From the NCBI RefSeq assembly GCF_029338355.1, contig NZ_CP119802.1:186001-250000 (forward strand): a DNA stretch of 64,000 nucleotides. Reading direction: 5' to 3'. Of this stretch, positions 23,359 through 31,507 are shown one piece after another. The translations under genes were made by a program, and so were the position numbers. The notes under the pieces were generated by a model, which worked only from the letters and a program-made list of their open reading frames with translations, was not told the origin of the DNA and did not search any database. Positions within the stretch are counted from its first letter, which is position 1. Each line of letters opens with the position of its first letter. The DNA comes from Halosegnis marinus. GTDB lineage: Archaea > Halobacteriota > Halobacteria > Halobacteriales > Haloarculaceae.

Positions 23359-25116
23359 ATGCAACACAGTCGGGCGTCGGGGGCGGTCGCGGTCCTCGTG
23401 TCGGTGCTGCTCGTGACCGGGGCGCTCGCCGTCCTGCCGTTCGGGACAGGTGTGGTCGGTGCCGCGAGCGTCGAGGTCACCGAGTGTACGGTGATCGACC
23501 GGTCGGGAACGTACGTGCTGACCGGGGACATCGACGGGACGACGTCTCCGGCGGTCGCGTGTATCCGAATCCAGAGCAGTAACGTCACCCTCGATGGACA
23601 GGGCTACACCGTCACGAACACCGGCCGGGGAGTCGAGGTGCAGGCCGAGGACAGTGACACCGTTCGGTTGGAGAACGTCGTGCTCCGTAACCTGACCGTC
23701 GACGCCGGAACCTACGGCGTCGTCTCGTACAGGGCCGGGACCGTCGTCGACGGCGTCGACGTTCTGGGCCGGGGTGGCTGGGGAGTGGTGCTGCAGTTCG
23801 GCGACCTCACCGTCTCGAACTCGTCCATCGTCTTCGAGGACGTTCCCGAACCGGACCCCTTCACCCTCTCCACTCGGGGAGTGTACGTGTTCAGCGGGAA
23901 CCTGACGCTCGCGGACAGCACGGTCTCTATCACCTGTGCGTCCGGCCTGTCCTGTGGGTCCGGCGTTCAGCTCTCGCCCAGCCCCACGGTGGAATCGAGC
24001 GTGCTCGTCTCGGGAAGCGCTATCTCGGCGGGAACAGGTCTCTACGCGACCACCGGCGAGTGGCCCCTCGTGGTGATCGAAGGGAGTCGGATAGACGCAC
24101 AGCAGTACGGTGTCTGGGCCCGGTTCGGCACTTCCGCCGACCTCGTCGTTCGCGACAACGACATCACGACGGGCCGGTACGGCGTGTGGCTCGAGGGCGA
24201 CGGCCACGTCGTCACCGACAACCGGATCACCGGTCCGGCCGAGGTCGGCATCGCCCTGCTCGGCAACGGGACACTCGCCGAGCGGAACGTCGTCACCGGG
24301 AGCACCGGCGTCGGTATCGGGGTCGTCGGCGAGGCCGGCCTGCTCCGGGACAACGCCGTGAACGAGACGTCCGGCGTCGGGTTCCTGGTTCTCGGGACGG
24401 ACGTCAGCGTGGTTCGGGCCACGGTGAACCCGACCCTCTCGTTCGTCGGCGACGACGTCAGCCTCTCGGCCGCGGAGGCCCCCGCGGACGGGACGGACGG
24501 GCTGGTCGGTCTCGGCGGGTACGCCACCGTGGCGCTCGGACAGGCGACGCCGCTCGCGCTCGGACTGAACTACACCGACGAGGACGCCCTCGGGTTGGAC
24601 GAGTCCTCGCTCGCGCTGTACCGCTACGACGAGGCCGCCGGGGCGTGGGTGCCGCTCGCCGACGGCGCGGTCGACCCGGCGGGGAACGTCGTGTCGGGGA
24701 CGCTCGCCGAGACGGCCATTGTCGCCGCGTTCGGCGCACCCGCCACGGATACCGTCGAGGTCGATATCGCGGTCAAGCCCGGTGCCGACCCCGCGCCGGT
24801 GAACCCGAAGGCCCGCGGCGTGGTGCCGGTCGCGGTGTTGCACACGGACGAGTTCGACCCGGCGACCGTGAACGTCTCGTCGCTCCGGTTCGGGGACGCC
24901 GAGGACGTCGCCGCCGGCCTCGGGGCGACCGCGGTCCACGGCGGCCACGCGGCGGACGTCGACGGCGACGGCGACCTCGACCTCGTGGTCCACTTCGACG
25001 CCCGCGCGGCGGGGTTCGACGGCGACGAGACCGTCGCCGTCCTCGTCGGCGCGACGGCGGACGGGACGGCGCTGACCGGCGAGGACGAGGTAGTGGTCGT
25101 CGGCCGACCGGCGTAG
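23359..25116 (+). CDS. Secreted right-handed beta-helix (NosD-like) protein
   Basis: A 585-residue exported protein. A signal peptide (about 1-37, ending GTGVVGAAS) is followed by YVLTGDIDGT...CIRIQSSNVTLDGQGYTV, the standard opening of NosD/periplasmic copper-binding beta-helix domains. Imperfect parallel-beta-helix repeats run to about 340 (for example VVRDNDITTGRYGVWLEGDGHVVTDNRITGPAEVGIALLGNGTLAERNVVTG). A middle module (about 365-470) precedes a C-terminal domain (VDIAVKPGADPAPVNPKARGVVPVAVLHTDEFDP...DVDGDGDLDLVVHFD). I recognise that domain from many bacterial secreted proteins. There is no membrane anchor. It is probably carbohydrate- or surface-associated. The start ATG 23359 gives a clean signal peptide. 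Confidence 0.85.
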   Translation: MQHSRASGAVAVLVSVLLVTGALAVLPFGTGVVGAASVEVTECTVIDRSGTYVLTGDIDGTTSPAVACIRIQSSNVTLDGQGYTVTNTGRGVEVQAEDSDTVRLENVVLRNLTVDAGTYGVVSYRAGTVVDGVDVLGRGGWGVVLQFGDLTVSNSSIVFEDVPEPDPFTLSTRGVYVFSGNLTLADSTVSITCASGLSCGSGVQLSPSPTVESSVLVSGSAISAGTGLYATTGEWPLVVIEGSRIDAQQYGVWARFGTSADLVVRDNDITTGRYGVWLEGDGHVVTDNRITGPAEVGIALLGNGTLAERNVVTGSTGVGIGVVGEAGLLRDNAVNETSGVGFLVLGTDVSVVRATVNPTLSFVGDDVSLSAAEAPADGTDGLVGLGGYATVALGQATPLALGLNYTDEDALGLDESSLALYRYDEAAGAWVPLADGAVDPAGNVVSGTLAETAIVAAFGAPATDTVEVDIAVKPGADPAPVNPKARGVVPVAVLHTDEFDPATVNVSSLRFGDAEDVAAGLGATAVHGGHAADVDGDGDLDLVVHFDARAAGFDGDETVAVLVGATADGTALTGEDEVVVVGRPA

Positions 25117-25442
25117 CGGGACCCGGCGCCGCGTGTGCCCCGGTTCCGCCGCTCTCCGGTTCTGTAGGACGGTGTCGCGAGACACGGCGAACGCTCTCCG
25201 AGCGAAAGGTATCGCCCCAGACACTAACGACCGGCGTCATCCCGTGGCGGCGTGCCGCGTCGGCCGGATAACCCTCGTGTAGGGCGAGTCCCGATGGGCC
25301 GGGACCAGGTCCTGTCGCACGCCCGGGTTCTCCGCCGCCTCATCGCGCGCTGGTGCGGCCTCGGGGCGGGGACTAAAGGCGTGCATCCGGTCTTCGCGGG
25401 GGCCGTGGTTACCCTTTTCGCCGTGGCGTCCGTACTTCGGAC
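25117..25442. other. 326-bp gap without a convincing gene
   Basis: I find no protein with family resemblance, no tRNA cloverleaf and no SRP or RNase P signature here. A GC-rich stretch at about 25290-25345 could fold (GGGCCGGGACC, GCCCGGG), but no named RNA fits. A TATA-like CTTTTCG lies about 25-30 nt before the DCC-family gene at 25443. Confidence 0.5.
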
Positions 25443-25850
25443 ATGGACGAGCGCCCGGTCGTGTTGTTCGACGGCGTCTGTAACCTCTGTGCGTGGTCCG
25501 TCCGCTTCATCGTCGCACACGACGACGGCGCGCTCCGGTTCGCGCCGCTCCAGTCCGACGTGGCCTCGGAACTGCTCGCGGAGCACGGCCTCGACGCGGA
25601 CTACTTCGACTCGCTCGTCTACATCGACGGATCGGGCGCGTACACGAAGAGCGACGGCGCGGTCCGTATCGCGCGCCACCTCGACGCGCCGTACCGGTGG
25701 GCGTGGCACGCGCGCCATGTGCCCCGAACCGTGCGCGACGCGGCGTACGACCTGCTCGCGCGGGTACGCTACCGGATATGGGGGAAGAAGGACGCCTGTC
25801 TCGTGCCGACCGACGAACTGCGCGAGCGCTTCCTCGCTCAGACCGCGTAG
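25443..25850 (+). CDS. DCC-family thiol-disulfide oxidoreductase (YuxK/DUF393)
   Basis: A 135-residue thioredoxin-fold protein. It has the family opening VVLFDGVCNLCAWSVRFIVAHD with the CxxC pair (CNLC, residues 14-17) and FAPLQS in the expected position, as well as SLVYIDGSGAYTKSDGAVRIARHL. The C-terminal part, PRTVRDAAYDLLARVRYRIWGKKDACLVPT, is also typical. It is predicted cytosolic and redox-active with unknown partners. Its 3' end overlaps the convergent flavoprotein gene by 13 nt. Confidence 0.9.
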   Translation: MDERPVVLFDGVCNLCAWSVRFIVAHDDGALRFAPLQSDVASELLAEHGLDADYFDSLVYIDGSGAYTKSDGAVRIARHLDAPYRWAWHARHVPRTVRDAAYDLLARVRYRIWGKKDACLVPTDELRERFLAQTA

Positions 25851-27190
25851 TCGTCCTCGCGTATCTGCGCGTAGCGGCCGTTCCGGTAGCCGAACTTCGC
25901 TCGCGTGTACCGGTAGAACAGCTTCGCGCCGTTGAGCCCTTGTCCCAGCGCGTCCCGGTTGTCGTAGAAGCCGTCCTCGGGGAGGATGGCGTCCACGACG
26001 GAGAACAGCCGGTCCCAGTCGTCCGGGCCGTAGTCGCCCACCACGTCCGCCATGGCGACGTTGCGCCGCACCTCGTCGCCGATGGCGCGGTGCCACTCGC
26101 TGTTGTACGCGCGGAGGTTCCCCTGTGCGGCGAGCTTGCCCGCGAGTTTGCCCGTTCGGACGGCGACGTGGTCGCCGCCCTCGTGGAACGCGCTCGTCGC
26201 GCCCATCGCCCCGCCGACGACCGCGACGTTCGCCGCGGTGGGCGACTCGATGGGCCGCGTCGAGGAGATGGGGTACGTCTCGGTGCCGTTGGCCTTCCCG
26301 CGGTCGGTCTGCAGCGGGAAGTCCTCCAGGTCGTAGTCGGGGTACGCGTGCTCGATGAGCCGCTCGATGTACGTCTTCCCCTGCGGGATACGCTCGTCCT
26401 CGGGCCGGAGAAGGGCGTACTTCTCGCGGTCGGCGACCGCGTCGAGGTCCATGCCGATGGGCATCGTGAGGCCGACGCGGGCCACCTGCCCGTCGTTCGG
26501 GAACACCCACGGGTAGGCGGTGTGCCCGGGCATGTACCCCCACCAGAACTTCAGCCGGTCGTGTTCGAGCAGGTCGTCGGGGAACTCCCGGTACTCCTGA
26601 TAGGCGATGTGGTTCGCGCGCGTCGAGGCCATGTTCTCGAACTCGCCGCCCGGCAGCAGCGGGTCGAGCACCTGCCCCGTAATCGTGCGCTGGGGGCCGT
26701 CCGCGAGTATCAGGTAGCGCGTCTCGAACTCCGTGCCGTCCTTGAGGACGACGGTGTGGGACGGCTCGCCGGTCAGTTCGGAGTGGACCTCGCGGACCCC
26801 GGTGCCGACGCGGTACTCCGCGCCGGCCGTCTCGGCGCGCTCGCGGAGCCAGTCGTCGAACCGCGCCCGGTGCATCGTGAACCCGAAGTTCGGGTAGTCG
26901 GAGTCCATTCCCGTGTCGTTGAGGCGGACCCGCGTGTTCGGGCCGACGAAGTCCGTCCCCGACAGCTCCCGGTGTTTGACGTGGTCGGGGATCGGCTCGT
27001 CGAGGTCCATTATCTCGACCCAGTAGTCGAGGATGCCCGCGGCGTCCGTCGAGTCCGGGCCGAGTCCCTCGCGGTCGGCGCGGGGAACGCCCTTCTCCAC
27101 GACGACCGCGTCCGCGCCCGCCGTCGCGGCCGCGTGGCCGGCGGCGGAGCCGGCCGGGCCGCCGCCGACGATGACGACGTCGTAGTCCAT
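25838..27190 (-). CDS. Geranylgeranyl-reductase-family FAD-dependent oxidoreductase
   Basis: A 450-residue flavoprotein. The FAD-binding start MDYDVVIVGGGPAGSAAGHAAATAGADAVVVEKG is clear. NFGFTMHRARFDDWLRERAETAGAEY (about 98-123) and VAVVGGAMGATSAFHEGGDHVAVRTGKLAGKLA (about 335-367) mark the digeranylgeranylglycerophospholipid/geranylgeranyl reductase group. Such enzymes saturate isoprenoid chains of archaeal lipids or quinones. Haloarchaea carry several paralogues, so the exact substrate is uncertain. The canonical CxG of bacteriochlorophyll-type reductases is not seen. A strong TATA-like TTTTAAG lies about 25-30 nt upstream. Confidence 0.82.
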   Translation of the reverse strand: MDYDVVIVGGGPAGSAAGHAAATAGADAVVVEKGVPRADREGLGPDSTDAAGILDYWVEIMDLDEPIPDHVKHRELSGTDFVGPNTRVRLNDTGMDSDYPNFGFTMHRARFDDWLRERAETAGAEYRVGTGVREVHSELTGEPSHTVVLKDGTEFETRYLILADGPQRTITGQVLDPLLPGGEFENMASTRANHIAYQEYREFPDDLLEHDRLKFWWGYMPGHTAYPWVFPNDGQVARVGLTMPIGMDLDAVADREKYALLRPEDERIPQGKTYIERLIEHAYPDYDLEDFPLQTDRGKANGTETYPISSTRPIESPTAANVAVVGGAMGATSAFHEGGDHVAVRTGKLAGKLAAQGNLRAYNSEWHRAIGDEVRRNVAMADVVGDYGPDDWDRLFSVVDAILPEDGFYDNRDALGQGLNGAKLFYRYTRAKFGYRNGRYAQIREDDYAV

Positions 27191-27213
27191 ACCGTCGAAG
27201 CGTGTGGCCTCGG

Positions 27214-27220
27214 CTTAAAA
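27214..27220 (-). promoter_or_regulatory. TATA-like element for the geranylgeranyl-reductase-like gene
   Basis: CTTAAAA on the plus strand gives TTTTAAG on the minus strand, 24-30 nt upstream of the ATG at 27190. It is one of the clearest TATA boxes in the window. Confidence 0.6.
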
Positions 27221-27239
27221 CGCTTGACACGCGCGTCCC

Positions 27240-27425
27240 GACAGGGGCGCGAGAGCAAGCGGGAGGGAGCATCGCGACCGACACGCGAGACGGGTGGCGC
27301 GAGCGACCGGAGGGGGCGAGGGGCACCGAACACGCGAGCGGCGAACGGAGCGAGCCGTGAGCGCGCGGAAGACAGAGACGCGAGGGCGAGCCCGCGGGAG
27401 GGACGAACGCCCGAGCGACGAGGGA
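27240..27425. repeat. Purine-rich GAGCGA/GCGAG low-complexity intergenic stretch
   Basis: Between the divergent genes at 27190 and 27460 the plus strand is dominated by G and A, with repeated short words such as GCGAG, GAGCGA, CGCGAG and GGGAGG. Pyrimidines are sparse. The words are irregular, not exact tandem copies. No gene with family resemblance lies here, although open frames pass through because stop codons are few. Confidence 0.6.
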
Positions 27426-27427
27426 GA

Positions 27428-27433
27428 CTTATG
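27428..27433 (+). promoter_or_regulatory. TATA-like element for the gene at 27460
   Basis: CTTATG lies 27-32 nt before the ATG at 27460, at the edge of the purine-rich stretch. This is leaderless-type spacing. Confidence 0.45.
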
Positions 27434-27459
27434 CCGGCCCCGGCCGCCCCTCCGGCGGG

Positions 27460-28785
27460 ATGGTCCCCGACCCGCGCCGTCGGCCGGTCGTCGCCGTCGC
27501 GGCCGTCGCGCTCGCCGTGGAGGCGTTCACCGCCCTGCGGCTGTACGCGCGTCTCGGCCCCGGCGAGCGCCCGGTGTTGTTCGACTCGGTCATCTTCGAG
27601 TACCACGGCTGGTGGCTCGCGCGCGGCCGCCGCCTCTACGTCGACCTCTGGGAGGTGAAGCCGCCGGTCGCGTTCGAGGTGACGACGGCGCTCGCGCTGG
27701 TCGCGCCCGACCCGGTGACGTACCACGCGCTCGCCGTCGCGGTCACCGTCGGCGCGACCGTCGCGACCTGCGTGCTCGCGGCGGCGTTCGTTCTGGACCG
27801 GACCGGCGACGGCCTCGCCGCGCTCGCCGCGGGCGTCGGTCCGCTCGCGGTGGCCGGGTTCGTGACGCGGGGGCTGGTCGGGTTCAAGGCCAAGCCGCTG
27901 GTCGCGGCACTCGTGCTCGCCGCGCTCGTCGCCGACGGGCGCGACAGCCCCCTGCTCGCTGGCGTCGCGGGCGGCCTCGCCGCGGGGACGTGGCAGTTGG
28001 CCGCGGCGGTGCCGGCCGTCCTCGTCGCGACGGCGCTCGCCCGCGGCGACCGCTCGGCGGCGGGGCGAGTCCTCGCCGGGACAGGCCTCGTCGCGTCGGT
28101 CGCGGTTGCCCCGGTCGTCGCGTGGGGGACCGTGCCGGCGATGGTCGCCGAGACGGTGCTCGTCCCCCTGCTCTCGACGGGCGGCAACGGGACGCCCGCG
28201 GGGAGAATCGCCCGCGCGCTCGCGGGGATGGGTCCCGCCGTGCCCGTCGTCGCGCTCGGCGTCGCGGGCTACGCGTTCGCCGCCCGCGACCGGGCGCGGG
28301 AGTGGCTCCCGGCCGCCCTTCTGACGGCGTGGTTCGGCGGCCTGCTCCTGCTCGACTACGACGCGTCGCCGGACCTGTTCGTGGTCGTTCCGGCCGCCGC
28401 GCTCGGGGTCGGTTACGCCGTCGCCGCGCGCCCCCGGATTCGGGGACGGGCGCTCCGGCGGCCGCTCGTCGCGGGCGTGCTCGTACTCGCCGCCCTCTCG
28501 GTCGGGACGCTCGGCGCGATGCCGGGGGCGGTGGAGCCGCGGGCGACCGTCGAGCCGTACGACTCGTCCGCGAGCCTCGACCCGGCGCTGCCGTACAACC
28601 GGACGGAGGCGCAGTACGTCTTCTGGAACGAGGTGCCGCCCCCGTCGTGCCGGCTGTTCGGGGCCGTCACGCAGCGGGAGGTCGTCCGGGCGGCCGAACT
28701 CGTCCCGCCGGACGAGCCGTGGCGCGCCGCACCCTGTGGCCGGTTCGGGCCGCTGGCCGAGGCCGTCGCCGAGAAGTACAGTTAA
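27460..28785 (+). CDS. Multi-spanning membrane protein, dolichyl-phosphate-mannose mannosyltransferase-like
   Basis: A 441-residue membrane protein with about nine to ten hydrophobic segments. The first large extracellular loop contains SVIFEYHGWWLARGRRLYVDLWEVKPPVAFEVTTAL (about 45-80). An acidic residue followed by a K-PP motif there is characteristic of GT-C/PMT-like glycosyltransferases (YxDxxxxKPP). A soluble C-terminal segment (about 350-441) has two cysteines (PSCRLFG and APCGRF). This supports a lipid-linked sugar transferase of the GT-C fold. The acceptor is unknown, and the gene is far from the agl locus at 49-64 kb. Confidence 0.7.
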   Translation: MVPDPRRRPVVAVAAVALAVEAFTALRLYARLGPGERPVLFDSVIFEYHGWWLARGRRLYVDLWEVKPPVAFEVTTALALVAPDPVTYHALAVAVTVGATVATCVLAAAFVLDRTGDGLAALAAGVGPLAVAGFVTRGLVGFKAKPLVAALVLAALVADGRDSPLLAGVAGGLAAGTWQLAAAVPAVLVATALARGDRSAAGRVLAGTGLVASVAVAPVVAWGTVPAMVAETVLVPLLSTGGNGTPAGRIARALAGMGPAVPVVALGVAGYAFAARDRAREWLPAALLTAWFGGLLLLDYDASPDLFVVVPAAALGVGYAVAARPRIRGRALRRPLVAGVLVLAALSVGTLGAMPGAVEPRATVEPYDSSASLDPALPYNRTEAQYVFWNEVPPPSCRLFGAVTQREVVRAAELVPPDEPWRAAPCGRFGPLAEAVAEKYS

Positions 28786-28809
28786 CTCCGGGCGGGCGGA
28801 CTCCCGGAC

Positions 28810-29592
28810 ATGACCGACGACGTGCGCGTCGAGCGCGACGGAGCCGTGGGTCGCATCGTCCTCGACCGGCCGGACGCCAACAACGCGATGGACGCCGACA
28901 CGGCCGAGGGGCTGCGCGCGGCCGCCGCCGAGTTGGCCGACGACGACGCCTGCCGGTGTCTGGTCCTCACGGGCGTCGGCCCGCTGTTCAACACGGGCGC
29001 GGACCTGACCACCCTCGACGGGAACGCGAGCGACGGGACGCGGCTGAAGTCGCTGGCCGCGACGCTCCACGAGTTCGTCCGCCTGCTCGCCACCGCGCCC
29101 AAGCCGGTCGTCTGCGGCGTCAACGGCGTCGCCGCGGGCGGGGGCATCGGCCCGGCGCTCGCGGGCGACGTCGTGCTCATGGCCGCGTCGGCGCGCTTCC
29201 AGTTCGCGTACCCGGCTATCGGCCTCTCCGCCGACGGCGGCTCGACGTACTTCCTGCCGCGCCTGGTGGGGCTGCGCGAGGCCCAGCGCATCGCGATGCG
29301 GAACGAGCCGGTGGGCGCGGCGGAGGCCGCGGAACTTGGGCTCGTCACCGAGACGGTGCCCGACGACGAGTTCGGCGAGGCGCTCGCGGCGGAGGCCGAA
29401 CGGCTCGCGGACGGCCCGACGCGGGCGTACGCCGAGACGCGCGACCTGCTCCGGACCTCCTTCGAACACGGGCTTGGCGAACAGCTCTCGCGGGAGGCGG
29501 ACGCCATCTCCGGGCTGGCCGACACCGAGGACTTCGCCGAGGGGTACGGCGCGTTCTTCGGCGACGACGACCCGGCGTTCGTCGGCGAGTAG
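28810..29592 (+). CDS. Enoyl-CoA hydratase/isomerase (crotonase) family protein
   Basis: A 260-residue crotonase-fold enzyme acting on acyl-CoA thioesters. The oxyanion-hole motifs are LTGVGPLFNTGADLT (about 55-69) and KPVVCGVNGVAAGGGIGPALAGD (about 98-120). The third block AYPAIGLSADGGSTYFLPRLVGLREAQRIAM (about 137-167) has Ala-Asp where hydratases usually place the first catalytic Glu. An isomerase (PaaG/ECI-like) or other reaction is therefore as likely as hydration. It is followed 43 nt later by a dehydrogenase on the same strand. Confidence 0.87.
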   Translation: MTDDVRVERDGAVGRIVLDRPDANNAMDADTAEGLRAAAAELADDDACRCLVLTGVGPLFNTGADLTTLDGNASDGTRLKSLAATLHEFVRLLATAPKPVVCGVNGVAAGGGIGPALAGDVVLMAASARFQFAYPAIGLSADGGSTYFLPRLVGLREAQRIAMRNEPVGAAEAAELGLVTETVPDDEFGEALAAEAERLADGPTRAYAETRDLLRTSFEHGLGEQLSREADAISGLADTEDFAEGYGAFFGDDDPAFVGE

Positions 29593-29635
29593 CGCGACCG
29601 GCGGGACTTTTGAGGGGCGCCGGCGACCCCCAGGT

Positions 29636-30598
29636 ATGAAGCTACTCGTCCTCCGCGAGGGCATCCACGGGACGAACGCCGCCGACTACGCCGAGCGCCT
29701 GCGCGAGCGCCTGCCGGACCACGAGGTGGTGCTTGCGCGGACGCCCGAGGCCGAGGAACGCGAGATAGCCGACGCGCGCGTCGTCACGGGTGCGTCGATA
29801 GACGCCGACCTGCTCGGCCACGAGACGCGGCTCCGCCTGTTCGCGGGCGAGTACGCCGGCCACGGTCACCTCCCGCTCGACGCCTTCGAGGAGCGGGGCG
29901 TCGGCCTCACGAACGCCGCGGGCGTCCACGCGCCCAACATCGCGGAGTACGTCGTCGGGGCGCTGCTCTCGCACGTCAGGGGCTTTCTCGACGCCGCGCG
30001 CAGGCAGGAGCGCCGCGAGTGGCGACCGATGCCGGTGGGCGAACTCGCCGGCTCGACCGTCACGATAGTCGGCCTCGGCAACATCGGCGGCGCGGTGGCC
30101 GAGAAGCTCCGCGCCTTCGACGTCGAGACCGTCGGCATCCGCGCCTCGCCGGAGAAGGGCGGCCCCGCGGACACCGTCCGGGGACCCGATGACCTCCACG
30201 ACGCGCTTTCGCGCTCGGACGCCGTCGTCCTCGCGTGCCCGCTCACGGACGCGACCCGTGGTCTGCTGGGGAGCGCGGAGTTCACCACGATGCCGACGGA
30301 CGCCGTCCTCGTCAACGTCGCGCGCGGCCCGGTCGTGGACACCGACGCGCTCGTGACCGCGCTGCGTCGGAACGTCATCGGCGGCGCGACGCTGGACGTG
30401 ACCGACCCGGAGCCGCTCCCCGAGGACCACCCGCTGTGGAACTTCGGGAACGTCCAGCTGACGCCGCACAACGCCGGCGCGACGCCGCGCTACTACGACC
30501 GCCTCGCCGACCTCGTGGCCGGCAACGTCCGGCTCGCGGCCGAGGAGGGGTGGGACGCGGCGTTCGAGAACCTCGTGCTTCCGGTCGGACGGGAATGA
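29636..30598 (+). CDS. D-2-hydroxyacid dehydrogenase family protein
   Basis: A 320-residue NAD(P)-dependent dehydrogenase. The Rossmann motif is GSTVTIVGLGNIGGAVAEKLRAFDVE (about 137-162). The catalytic set is visible: Arg in VNVARGPVVDTDAL, Glu in DVTDPEPLPEDHPLW and His in VQLTPHNAG. The substrate-domain signature HAPNIAEYVVGALLSHVRGF is also standard. The ATG at 29636 follows a TATA-like ACTTTTGA by about 25 nt. Specificity (glycerate, lactate, phosphoglycerate-type) cannot be read from the sequence, though the short length argues against SerA with an ACT domain. Confidence 0.9.
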   Translation: MKLLVLREGIHGTNAADYAERLRERLPDHEVVLARTPEAEEREIADARVVTGASIDADLLGHETRLRLFAGEYAGHGHLPLDAFEERGVGLTNAAGVHAPNIAEYVVGALLSHVRGFLDAARRQERREWRPMPVGELAGSTVTIVGLGNIGGAVAEKLRAFDVETVGIRASPEKGGPADTVRGPDDLHDALSRSDAVVLACPLTDATRGLLGSAEFTTMPTDAVLVNVARGPVVDTDALVTALRRNVIGGATLDVTDPEPLPEDHPLWNFGNVQLTPHNAGATPRYYDRLADLVAGNVRLAAEEGWDAAFENLVLPVGRE

Positions 30599-30605
30599 GA
30601 CGGGT

Positions 30606-30965
30606 TCAGAGCGGCTCGATGAGTTCGACGACGTGGCCGTCCGGGTCCTCGATGAACGCGGTGCGCGCGCCGGCCGCGGGCTGGTCGCCCGGCTCCTTCA
30701 CCACGCCGTAGTGGTCGACGGACTCGAACGTCTTGTCCACGCTCTCGACGCCGATGGCGATGTGGTCCCACGCGGTCCCCTGTTCGAACGACTCCTCCCC
30801 CTCGGTGTCGGCGAGCTGTATCTCGACGCCCTCGTCGTCGGCGACGTAGCGGTGGCGGGTGTCGCCGTCCTCGAAGCCCCACGACTCCTCGAAGCCGAAC
30901 TGCTCGTAGAACTCGATTGACGCCTCCGCGTCGGCGACGTTCAGACAGGTGTGGAGTATCTCCAT
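30606..30965 (-). CDS. VOC/glyoxalase-family protein
   Basis: A 119-residue protein of the vicinal-oxygen-chelate fold. HTCLNVADAEASIEFYEQFGFEESW opens the first beta-alpha-beta module; its His5 is a typical metal ligand. WDHIAIGVESVDKTFESV opens the second module. TAFIEDPDGHVVELIEPL ends it with the conserved Glu metal ligand. It resembles lactoylglutathione lyase GloA, but many VOC proteins have other substrates. It is convergent with the dehydrogenase. Confidence 0.88.
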   Translation of the reverse strand: MEILHTCLNVADAEASIEFYEQFGFEESWGFEDGDTRHRYVADDEGVEIQLADTEGEESFEQGTAWDHIAIGVESVDKTFESVDHYGVVKEPGDQPAAGARTAFIEDPDGHVVELIEPL

Positions 30966-31051
30966 ACCGGGGGCGCGGGCGCGGAGGGCATGAAGCCGGC
31001 GACCCCGGCCAACGCCGCCACGCGCAAGTGAACGCGGCCCGAACCGGGGGT

Positions 31052-31507
31052 ATGCCGACCGACTGGCGGGCCGTGCTCGCGGGGGCGGGAGCCGCGCTGG
31101 CGTACCTCGCGCTGCTCGCGCTCGCGCCGGGGTTCGACGCCGTCCGGCTGGCGGGCGTGCCGCTCGTCCTCGCCACCGGGCTGGTCGCGGGCGCGGCGGC
31201 GGGCCTCGCCGCCGACCGCGGCCCCGGGCCGGGCGCGTGGCACGGGCTGCTCGCCGGGTCGCTCGGGGGCGCGGCGTTCGCCGTCACCCTCGTGTACGTC
31301 TTCTCCGCCAACGAGCCGTACGGGGTCTTCCACGGGCTGAACTACGTCGTGGCGACCTCGGCCGCCGACTTCCCGGTCGTCGCGACCCACGGGCGCGCGG
31401 TCGTGGCCGGCATCGCGGGCACGGGCTGGACGCTCATCGCCGCGCTCGGTATCTACGCCGGCCACGCCGCCCCGCGACGCGAGGGCGGCTCGCTCATCGA
31501 GGAGTGA
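31052..31507 (+). CDS. Small membrane protein, function unknown
   Basis: A 151-residue protein with four hydrophobic segments (about 7-25, 33-52, 66-87 and 112-135). The loop VYVFSANEPYGVFHGLNYVVATSAADFPVVATHGR lies between the third and fourth. The layout resembles haloarchaeal DUF-type four-helix membrane proteins. No catalytic motif is visible. Its stop codon abuts the convergent gene at 31508. Confidence 0.65.
   Translation: MPTDWRAVLAGAGAALAYLALLALAPGFDAVRLAGVPLVLATGLVAGAAAGLAADRGPGPGAWHGLLAGSLGGAAFAVTLVYVFSANEPYGVFHGLNYVVATSAADFPVVATHGRAVVAGIAGTGWTLIAALGIYAGHAAPRREGGSLIEE

Noticed and set aside
23047-25224. Very long open frame on the minus strand opposite the beta-helix gene
   Set aside because: It is a high-GC shadow frame: Arg/Gly/Val-rich with no domain, while the plus strand encodes a clear signal peptide and beta-helix.
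25290-25345. GC-rich self-complementary stretch considered as SRP or RNase P RNA
   Set aside because: The conserved core sequences of those RNAs are absent and the gap is too short for RNase P.
27010-29664. 884-codon open frame on the minus strand across two plus-strand genes
   Set aside because: It is composed of Arg/Glu/Ala-rich sequence with no family resemblance; the opposite strand holds the membrane glycosyltransferase-like and crotonase genes with conserved motifs.
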